DNA of 64,000 nucleotides from the NCBI GenBank assembly GCA_963788185.1, contig CAWBGE010000023.1:186001-250000 (forward strand), given 5' to 3'. The notes below the pieces were generated by a model, which searched no databases, was not told where the DNA came from, and was given only the letters and a program-made list of their open reading frames with translations. A program made the position numbers and the translations under genes. Positions 51,933 to 58,980 of this stretch are shown here, piece after piece; position 1 is the first letter of the stretch; each line of letters starts with the position of its first letter. This DNA is from CAIWHR01 sp963788185 (lineage in GTDB: Bacteria; Pseudomonadota; Gammaproteobacteria; Burkholderiales; Casimicrobiaceae).

Positions 51933-53357
51933 TCATTGGCTTGGCCCGACGCACATCGCCACACCAAGGGGTCCGTAGCCTTCGGGAATGTATCCCTGCG
52001 CGATCATCTGTGCCCGAACATCGAGACTGGTGGTGTAGCGGTGGTTGACCTTTGCATTCCAGAGCCGGTAGAGCGGTGTCAAGCCGGTCTTGCATGCCCC
52101 GGTCGTCAGGTCGTCGGGCACCAGCGCGGAGAAAAGCCATGCGGTCTCGAAGACCCACCCCGAGAAGTTCCGTACCGATTCGCACTCGGCGATGCTTGCC
52201 GAGTAGAAGTGCGAAGTCACGTCCTCCCGGAAGTAGCGGCACACCGGTGCGGTCGACAGGGTGCCCTCGCCGAAGGTGCGGAACGACTGGCCGGTCCGAA
52301 CCCAGCCTGGAAACCGGCCCTGGTCGAGCGCATCGATCTCCGACTGCAGCGGTGTCACGAAATAGTGCCCGAAGGTCGCATTGAAGTACTCGATTGCGGT
52401 GACGAAATGGTTGGGCGCGCCGGCGGGCAAGACGCACACCGTCGCGAAGCGTCCGGGCACGGGTTCCGTGGCCGACGGGCTGTACCACGAGTAGAGGAAC
52501 GTATCGAAGGGTTCGTAGGCACCGTACGGACGGCTGCTCGCGAAACGTGGAAGACTGGGAAAGCGAGGGGCGAAACTCTGAATCTGGCCGAGCGCCGGAC
52601 CGTCTTCAGAGATGCCGGCGCCGAGAGCGAGGGTGCCAACTCCGCAGCTGTGGGTGCCCAATCTCACCCCAGGTCCTTGTATGGCGGTACCGACCAGTGT
52701 TCCCCCGAGATCGATTTCCGATCTGGGAATGCAGATCGCGGCTGCCTTGACCAGCTGCGACGTCCCTGTGCCGTTGTAGGCGCCGCCGTGCCAGCCGCTT
52801 GGCAGGGCATGCTCTCCGTCACCGACGGCGTTGATGAACTGCCCGGCAATGGCCGGACTGCTGGTGTCCAGATACGCGAGCGGAGCGATCGTGGCTGCGC
52901 CTCCGCTCACGACGACGGTGCCGCTCGGACACCCGGTCGCATACGCGCCTCCCCACGTGCCAACGGGAATCTCGGAGCTGGCGACGATGGTCACGATTCC
53001 TTCGACGGGAGCACAGACGGCCACCACCGTCAGTCGCTCGGTCTTGCTGCCGGCGTTGGCCGCCGACACGAGCCATCCGTCCGGGCCCTTCGAATACTTT
53101 CCGTCAGGAAGCTTCCACAGCGGTGTTTCGCCGAGCAAGGGGCCATTCGCCAGCAGCGCCATGGCGACAGAATCCGTCGACGCACCCCCGGCGACCGCGT
53201 AGGTACCTTGCGGGCATAAGACGTAGTAGTAGCCCATCTTCAGCGACGCGAGTTCCACGGTGTCCACCATGGTAAAAGCCCAATACAGCTGAGCGTGAGC
53301 CATCGATATCGATGCCAGCACCGCTCCCAGGATTGCCAACCAAGCCTTGACTCTCAT
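51933..53357 (-). CDS. secreted protein with C-terminal DUF5648 domain
   Basis: A 474-residue exported protein. AAGGAGG five bases upstream fixes the ATG at 53357, and residues 1-22 are a signal peptide (ISMAHA-QLY). The middle (25-300) is glycine-, serine- and threonine-rich with regularly spaced cysteines (YVLCPQGTYAVAGGAS, VAVCAPVEG, ATGCPSGTVVVSGG, AAICIPRSE). This suggests a repeated beta fold with disulfides. The last 160 residues are a DUF5648 domain (FNATFGHYFVTPLQSEID, HFYSASIAECESV, NHRYTTSLDVRAQM) homologous to the tail of the M36 protease at 25864. Function of the front part is unknown. Confidence 0.8.
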   Translation of the reverse strand: MRVKAWLAILGAVLASISMAHAQLYWAFTMVDTVELASLKMGYYYVLCPQGTYAVAGGASTDSVAMALLANGPLLGETPLWKLPDGKYSKGPDGWLVSAANAGSKTERLTVVAVCAPVEGIVTIVASSEIPVGTWGGAYATGCPSGTVVVSGGAATIAPLAYLDTSSPAIAGQFINAVGDGEHALPSGWHGGAYNGTGTSQLVKAAAICIPRSEIDLGGTLVGTAIQGPGVRLGTHSCGVGTLALGAGISEDGPALGQIQSFAPRFPSLPRFASSRPYGAYEPFDTFLYSWYSPSATEPVPGRFATVCVLPAGAPNHFVTAIEYFNATFGHYFVTPLQSEIDALDQGRFPGWVRTGQSFRTFGEGTLSTAPVCRYFREDVTSHFYSASIAECESVRNFSGWVFETAWLFSALVPDDLTTGACKTGLTPLYRLWNAKVNHRYTTSLDVRAQMIAQGYIPEGYGPLGVAMCVGPSQ

Positions 53358-53387
53358 GATGCCCTCCTTGCATAGAAGAGGAACCTC

Positions 53388-53550
53388 AGTACCCCGATTC
53401 GCAAATACGCACACATGAAATCGCGCCTTTCGGGCCATGGCGGCGTTGCAAATCCTCGCGATAACACGAGGTATCGCTGCGGTTTGCGCCTTGCCCTGAC
53501 CCGAAACGCATCGACTTCATTGCGTGTGCGTACTTACGAATCGGGGTACT
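53388..53550. repeat. 163-base imperfect palindrome (MITE-like element)
   Basis: The outermost 27 bases at each end are inverted copies with two mismatches (AGTACCCCGATTCG...TACGCACAC). Complementarity continues inward in blocks (ATGAA..TCG, TTTCGGG, GCAAA) to a central GCGATA-8-TATCGC loop. The whole element can therefore fold on itself. No coding sequence lies inside. This is the build of a miniature inverted-repeat element or a large structured repeat. It sits 31 bases upstream of the DUF5648 gene and may supply its promoter. Confidence 0.7.
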
Positions 53551-53936
53551 TAGCCGTGTCGCGCGCTCGGCATTGCCGTCGTGGAGTTCAACGCTTTCGT
53601 CCAACCCTCCTGACGACCGCCGAATGCTCATCTGTGGACCCGCAAATTGCCCCTCACGGCGTGACCTGTCCGAGACCGCCGGCCGAGCGCGACGAACCAG
53701 CGAACAGCACTCCGCGCAAGGCCATCTCCTGAGATCATGGGTGAGCGGCGAGCCGATGACAGAGCGCGACCGATGCCGGCTGTTCGCAGCACCAATCGCA
53801 GGGCTCACCACTTCAGCAAGGCAGGCCCTCACGAGAGCCGCGGTTCGAACGACGCGCGTCAAAAAACGCATCGCACCCGCCTCTTGCTGTTATGTGGCGT
53901 ACTGGAAAAACGTTACGCTGAACATCGGCAACGGCA

Positions 53937-53950
53937 TTGACGCAGATCAA
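53937..53950. promoter_or_regulatory. FNR/Anr-type box
   Basis: TTGACGCAGATCAA matches TTGAT-N4-ATCAA with one change in the left arm. The nearest downstream gene is the TauE/SafE permease 188 bases away. No good -10 lies at the expected distance on either strand, so its target is uncertain. Confidence 0.4.
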
Positions 53951-54137
53951 TGGCGAACGTTGGCGCGGCGTGTGCCGATGCCGCGGCGTGCTCAGGCCGA
54001 ACCGCACCGCGGCGCCCGCCGCAGCCGGAATGCCACGGTCGCGCTTCACGGAATGCCGGGCATGTGCGACATTGAATCGCGGAACCGCGCCGCAAGAGCA
54101 CCCCTGACGGCGCAACATCACCGAGAGACAGGCACGG

Positions 54138-54899
54138 ATGAGCGAACTCGACTTCCTCAATGGCAATACCCAACTGCTTCAGTGGCTCTTGGTCGCGGTG
54201 GTGGCGTTCGCAGCGTCGATCCTCGGCGGCTTGGCCGGCTACGGTACAGGCCTGGTGTTACCGGTGGTCCTGGCGCCGGTGGTCGGCGTGACCAGTGTCG
54301 TACCGGTCATGGCGCTGGCGATGATCTTCAACAATGGCAGCCGCGTCGCGGCGTTCTGGCGCGACATACGGTGGGAGCATGTGCGCCGGATGCTGCTGCT
54401 CGGCCTGCCCGCCTGCGTGGCGGGCGCCTATGGTTACACCTTGCTCGACGCGCGCTGGATTGCGGTCTTGATCGGTCTGTTTCTGCTGGCCAGCATTCCG
54501 CTGCGTCGGGTGCTGAAGCGTATCGACTATCACCTCGATGCGCGCAGCGAGGTCGTTTCCGGGGCGGGCTTCGGCTTCATCGACGGTGCCATGACGGGCA
54601 CCGGCGTGATCCTGATTTCGCTCCTGATGGCCAGCGGCCTGCAGGGCGCAGGCCTTATTGCCACCGACGCGATCATCTCGGCGATCATGGGGATATTCAA
54701 GGTGGCGATCTTCGGCAGCTTCGACCGGCTCGATGCATCGCTCACGGTGGCGGGTCTTTTGATCGGCGCGTGCACGATGCCAGGCGCGTTCGTCGCGCGT
54801 CGGCTGCTAACGCTGATCCCTGCGCATGTCCACGTCTGGGTCATGGAAGTTGTGGTAGTGGCTGGGGGCGTGGGATTTCTCTGGCGCGCCTGGCACTGA
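54138..54899 (+). CDS. TauE/SafE family sulfite/organosulfonate permease
   Basis: A 253-residue membrane protein with seven or eight predicted helices in two repeats. The first repeat has SILGGLAGYGTGLVLPVVLAP and the second SGAGFGFIDGAMTGTGVILIS, both given in part, showing the family's glycine-rich repeated motif. Members export sulfite, sulfoacetate or other small anions. No sulfur genes flank it, so the substrate is open. The SulP gene at 62611 is too far away to be linked. Confidence 0.87.
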   Translation: MSELDFLNGNTQLLQWLLVAVVAFAASILGGLAGYGTGLVLPVVLAPVVGVTSVVPVMALAMIFNNGSRVAAFWRDIRWEHVRRMLLLGLPACVAGAYGYTLLDARWIAVLIGLFLLASIPLRRVLKRIDYHLDARSEVVSGAGFGFIDGAMTGTGVILISLLMASGLQGAGLIATDAIISAIMGIFKVAIFGSFDRLDASLTVAGLLIGACTMPGAFVARRLLTLIPAHVHVWVMEVVVVAGGVGFLWRAWH

Positions 54900-55108
54900 A
54901 ATTCCGGCGCCTGCAATCATCTGCCACGAATGAATAACCGTTGCCAATCCTTGCACATAGCCGACCGCCGACGCCGAAGTCGGTCGTGCCTGCCGCCACC
55001 AGGCTCGCATTGCGCGTACCCTGATGCACGCGGGTCACCCGCACACCAGGCAAAATCGCGTCACCGCGACGATACCGCTCGACCACCTCATCGCCTCACG
55101 ACGCATGG

Positions 55109-56521
55109 ATGCAAGATGAAACCCCAGTCTTCACTCCCCTGTCCTGTCGCTGCAGCGGGCGCCTTACCCTCTGCGGCCGCGGCCGTTCCCATGGGCAGAG
55201 CCCGGGCGGCCGCCCGTTGATCCACGTGGCGCAAAACGCCAATCGCGCGAGCGATGCGGACACCTCGGTCACGGCGCTAGCCAATGGCGTTCGTGTCGTC
55301 GTCCTGCGGCTGCCGCACGTCGCCACGGCGGCGGTCAGCGTCTTCGTGCGCAGCGGCAGCCAGCACGAAAGCGCACGGACGAACGGCATCAGCCATTTCA
55401 TCGAGCACATGGCCTTCAAGGGCACGCATTCTCGCGACTGCCAGCAGATCAACCTCGATGCCGAGCGCCTGGGTGCCGAGGTCAACGCCCATACCGATCG
55501 GAACCACACCGCATTCCACATGCGCGGCCTGGCCCGGGATGCCGGGTCCTTCGTGCAGATGCTGGGAGACATCGTCCGCCAGAGCACCTTTCCCGAAGCC
55601 GAGCTCGAGCGCGAGCGTCAGGTCATCCTGCACGAGGTCGCCGAGGACGAGGACGACGCAATGTCGACCGCGTTCAGGCTGTTCGACAAGGCGTGCTACG
55701 GCGAGCACGCGGTGGCCCGTCCGGTGATCGGCAGCCGCGCCAACATCCGGCGTTTCACCCGCGCCGACCTGGTGGCCCGCGTGCAGCAGCAGTACACCGG
55801 CGCCAACATCGTCGTCGGCATTGCCGGCAATGTCGATGCCGACCAGGTCGTCGCCGAGGCGTCGGCGGCGTTCGCCGACATGCCGCGCGGCGGCGACAAC
55901 CAAGTCGCGGCGCCGGACTACGTGGGTGGCATCCGCTCGCGCCGAATGCCCGGCTGCAGCCAGGCCCACGTCGTGCTCGGCTTCCCGATCCCCGGGCTGC
56001 TGGGCAGCTACCAGGGCGCGGTCGTCGCCGCGGCGCTGTTTGGCGAAGGCATGAGTTCGCCGCTGCTCGACCGGATCCGCGAACGGCGCGGCCTGGTCTA
56101 CCACGCGGATTGCTCGGCCGACGTGACGGACCTGTGCGGCCAATTCGTGATCGAGGCTTCGACCGCGCCCGAGCACCTCGACGAATACTTCGTCGAGGTC
56201 ACCCGGTTGCTGCACGAACATGTCGCGGCCACCGATCCGGTCGGCTTGGTGCGCGCGCGCAACCAGATCCTGGTGCGCAGTCTCTGCGCGCAGGAATCTC
56301 TCTCGCAACGGCTGGAGATCGCAGCACTCGACCTCTTCGCCTTCGGTCGCGTGCGTCCGCGCGAGGAACTGATGGCCTCCATCGCGGCGGTCAGCCCGGG
56401 CGAGGTGCGCGAGGCGTTTGCGCGAATGCTCGGCGCCGGCGCCGCCGTGGCGCTGGCCGGCAAGGTTCCCAAGGGCGTGGAGGAACGGGCTGCGCAGGTG
56501 GTGACCTGCCGCAGTGGTTGA
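55109..56521 (+). CDS. M16 family zinc peptidase
   Basis: A 470-residue-frame peptidase related to processing-peptidase beta subunits. The inverted zinc motif is GISHFIEHMAFKGT, with the third ligand in the EVAEDEDD region. The glycine-rich flexible loop is absent as usual for bacterial single-domain forms, and the C-terminal half retains FGEGMSSPLLDRIRERRGLVY. The start is doubtful. The frame opens at 55109, but the first 38 residues are unlike the family, and a TTG at 55217 (giving IHVAQNANRA) fits better. Neither has a clear ribosome site. It probably degrades short peptides. Confidence 0.82.
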   Translation: MQDETPVFTPLSCRCSGRLTLCGRGRSHGQSPGGRPLIHVAQNANRASDADTSVTALANGVRVVVLRLPHVATAAVSVFVRSGSQHESARTNGISHFIEHMAFKGTHSRDCQQINLDAERLGAEVNAHTDRNHTAFHMRGLARDAGSFVQMLGDIVRQSTFPEAELERERQVILHEVAEDEDDAMSTAFRLFDKACYGEHAVARPVIGSRANIRRFTRADLVARVQQQYTGANIVVGIAGNVDADQVVAEASAAFADMPRGGDNQVAAPDYVGGIRSRRMPGCSQAHVVLGFPIPGLLGSYQGAVVAAALFGEGMSSPLLDRIRERRGLVYHADCSADVTDLCGQFVIEASTAPEHLDEYFVEVTRLLHEHVAATDPVGLVRARNQILVRSLCAQESLSQRLEIAALDLFAFGRVRPREELMASIAAVSPGEVREAFARMLGAGAAVALAGKVPKGVEERAAQVVTCRSG

Positions 56522-56557
56522 ACCTGCGCCGCGCCGATAACTGGTGGCGGATCACGA

Positions 56558-56566
56558 TGCTAAAAT
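56558..56566 (+). promoter_or_regulatory. extended -10 promoter of the K+ channel operon
   Basis: TGC-TAAAAT is an extended -10 element, with only a weak TAACTG 17 bases upstream. It would give a leader of about 220 bases before the first gene of the operon at 56793. Confidence 0.4.
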
Positions 56567-56792
56567 CAGCAGGCGGGGCGGCGCTGGAAGCGCTGGAAGC
56601 GGCCTGCGCGGCCGGCGGAGTGCGACGCGGCCGTGTAGGCGCGCAACGAGCCGCCACGCGTGCAGGCGCGCCCGCTGTCCATCGAGGCCGCGTGTCGCTG
56701 CGCGGAAAGACCTGGCCTCGATATCCTGGAACGATCCACCTGCGTTGCAAGCTCGAATCCTCTTCCGCATCGGCCTTCGCCGGGAGCCGTCC

Positions 56793-57176
56793 GTGAACCT
56801 AGAAAAAGTCATCTTCGGTTTCTTCATCATCCTCTCGTGCACGCTGAACTTCGGCTTCTTCATCGGTGAGATCGACCAGCCCCAGCTGCACCATCCGTTC
56901 GAGCTCCTTGCCGCGGTCGTCGTGAATCTGATCGCGACGGTGCTGAAGTTCGGCGACCGCACGCAACTCGGTGCGACACACCTCGCCACCAGCCTGGTCG
57001 CGTCATTCCAGCTGCTTGCCGCCTCCATGGTCTGGGTCTGGCAGCTCTACGTCATACAGCTGCCGGTGAACGGCGACGTGATGTCGACGATCGTGTCGCT
57101 CTCCGGTGGCGCGCTGCTCGCCAACGTCGTCTCGGTTGTCCTGCTGCTCGGCGAAACGCTGCGGCAGGGGCGCTAA
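56793..57176 (+). CDS. DUF6394 family small membrane protein
   Basis: A 127-residue protein starting at a GTG with GGAG six bases upstream. It has four predicted helices (VIFGFFIILSCTLNFGFFIG, FELLAAVVVNLIATVL, ATSLVASFQLLAASMVWVW, IVSLSGGALLANVVSVVLLL), with the conserved IGEIDQPQLHHPFELL between the first two. The family has no known function. It lies 45 bases before the potassium-channel gene, and I recall DUF6394 genes next to such channels in other proteobacteria, so it may be an accessory subunit. Confidence 0.8.
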   Translation: MNLEKVIFGFFIILSCTLNFGFFIGEIDQPQLHHPFELLAAVVVNLIATVLKFGDRTQLGATHLATSLVASFQLLAASMVWVWQLYVIQLPVNGDVMSTIVSLSGGALLANVVSVVLLLGETLRQGR

Positions 57177-57221
57177 CGCGCGGCCGGCGCGCGGGACCAA
57201 GCCGGATCGGAGTGGACCAGG

Positions 57222-58934
57222 ATGTCCGGCATGAGCGACGTTCTCTTCCTTGCGCTGCGGCGCCTGCGCGCGCCGCTGATCACCCTCATCGCCGTCTACG
57301 CCATCTCGGTTGCCGGACTCGCTCTCATCCCTGGCGCGGATGCTACCGGCAACCCTGGAAGCATGAGCATCTTCCATGCGTTCTACGTGATGAGCTACAC
57401 CGCTACCACCATCGGTTTCGGGGAAGTGCCGCACGCCTTCAACGACGCGCAACGGATGTGGGTCATCTTTTCAATCTATCTTTCGGTGACCGGCTGGGCG
57501 TATACGCTGGGTTCCGTGATTGCGCTCGTCAACAATGTGGCCTTTCGCGCGCTGCTTGCGCGGGCGCTATTCATGTGGCGCGTGCGCAGGATCGCCGAGC
57601 CGTTCTACATCCTGTGCGGCTACGGGCAGAGCGGCTCGCGGCTGGCGCGCGCACTGGACCGGATGGGCCACAGTCTGGTCGTCGTCGAGCCGCAAGCGGA
57701 GCGCATCGATCGGGTCGCCCTACAGGACTTCTCGACTCCGCCGCTGTGCCTGAATGCCGACGCGAGACTCGCGGACGTGCTGTCAGACTGCGGCATCCGT
57801 CATCCGCACTGCATTGGACTGATCGCGCTCGCCGGCGACGATCCGGTGAACCAGGCCATTGCGATCGGCGCGCGCGTGTTGAATCCTGCGCTGCAGATCG
57901 TGGCGCGTGCAAAGTCGAGCGTTGCCGTGGTCAACCTCGAGTCATTCGGCGGCGTGCAGGTGATCAATCCGTTCGAGACTTTTGCCTTCAATCTCGGGCT
58001 CGCCCTGCGCGCGCCGGAAGTGCTGCAGGTGGAGGAGTGGCTCACCGCCTCGCCCGGCTCCCCTTGCCCGCCCTGCTTGCGACCGCCGCACGGACGCTGG
58101 TTGCTGGTCGGATTCGGTCGCTTCGGGCATGAGATCGCGAAGGTTCTCGATCATCAGAAGATCGAGTGGAAGGCTTTCGACCCGGGGCTGCCGGACGACA
58201 CCGACCGACGTCTGCAGCACGGCGACTACATCGAGAACATCCTGCGGGACCGCAACGTCGAGGATGCCGACGTGCTGGTGGCCGGTGCCGACGTCGACGC
58301 CGTAAACCTCGGTGCAACGACGCTCGCACGGCGGGTGAAGCCGGACATCTTCGTCGTCATTCGCCAGAACCACGCCCAGGACCGCGCGCTCATCGAAGCC
58401 GCGAATGCGGACATCAAGTTCGTCCAGTCGAGCCTGATGGTGCACGAGTGCCTGCAGCTGATCGTGACGCCGACGCTCGGTCGCTTCATCGGACATCTGC
58501 GCGGCTCCGATGTCGCGATTGCGCGGGCCACGATCGAGCGCGTGCGCGCCGAGGTCGGCGACGGCGCACCGCGTCCCTGGACCATCGTGTGTGACGTGCT
58601 CCAGCCGGGGATGTTCAGCGCGCTGTTCCAGTACGGCGGCGAGCCCTTCACCATCAGGCATCTGGTCACCGACCCCATGTCGCGGCAGGAACGGATGCGA
58701 GCCTCGGTCCTGATGCTGGAGCGCTCCGGCACGCCGCAGTTCCTGCCCGGGGACGATGTCGCGCTCAAGGCGGGTGACCGCCTGCTGTTCGTCGGCGACG
58801 ATGTCGCACGCCGCCTGCAGCAGCGCTACCTCGACGAGCCCAGCACCGTCGAGTGGGTGCGCTCCGGGAGCGAGCCGCCGCGCGGGCTCCTGTTCCGTTG
58901 GTGGCGGCAGCGCAGAATGAAGCGGGAAGGCTGA
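57222..58934 (+). CDS. potassium channel protein with two TrkA domains
   Basis: A 570-residue ion channel. Residues 15-115 hold two helices around a pore loop whose selectivity filter is TATTIGFGEVP. Two RCK/TrkA-N domains follow, with nucleotide motifs YILCGYGQSGSRLARAL near residue 127 and LLVGFGRFGHEIAKVL near residue 291. A TrkA-C-like domain ends the protein (LPGDDVALKAGDRLLFVGD). Two fused RCK domains in one chain mean a tetramer could form a full gating ring by itself, as in MthK/BK-type channels. Likely ligands are NAD(H), ATP or divalent ions. Confidence 0.9.
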   Translation: MSGMSDVLFLALRRLRAPLITLIAVYAISVAGLALIPGADATGNPGSMSIFHAFYVMSYTATTIGFGEVPHAFNDAQRMWVIFSIYLSVTGWAYTLGSVIALVNNVAFRALLARALFMWRVRRIAEPFYILCGYGQSGSRLARALDRMGHSLVVVEPQAERIDRVALQDFSTPPLCLNADARLADVLSDCGIRHPHCIGLIALAGDDPVNQAIAIGARVLNPALQIVARAKSSVAVVNLESFGGVQVINPFETFAFNLGLALRAPEVLQVEEWLTASPGSPCPPCLRPPHGRWLLVGFGRFGHEIAKVLDHQKIEWKAFDPGLPDDTDRRLQHGDYIENILRDRNVEDADVLVAGADVDAVNLGATTLARRVKPDIFVVIRQNHAQDRALIEAANADIKFVQSSLMVHECLQLIVTPTLGRFIGHLRGSDVAIARATIERVRAEVGDGAPRPWTIVCDVLQPGMFSALFQYGGEPFTIRHLVTDPMSRQERMRASVLMLERSGTPQFLPGDDVALKAGDRLLFVGDDVARRLQQRYLDEPSTVEWVRSGSEPPRGLLFRWWRQRRMKREG

Positions 58935-58980
58935 GCAGGAACCGCGACGCCGGTCGCCGTCCCCATGCCAACGGAAGGGA

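Larger units (their letters stand above)
53358..54137. other. gene-free stretch with palindrome and FNR-like site
   Basis: About 780 bases without a convincing gene. It holds the palindromic element at 53388-53550 and an FNR-like site at 53937-53950, listed separately. A short plus-strand frame ending at 53611 (ALGIAVVEFNAFVQPS) looks like the tail of a membrane protein and may be a relic next to the palindrome. Confidence 0.45.

Noticed and set aside
53573..54937. A 454-codon plus-strand frame in front of and over the TauE/SafE gene
   Set aside because: Over most of its length it overlaps the permease in another frame. The remainder is arginine-rich and has no recognisable features.
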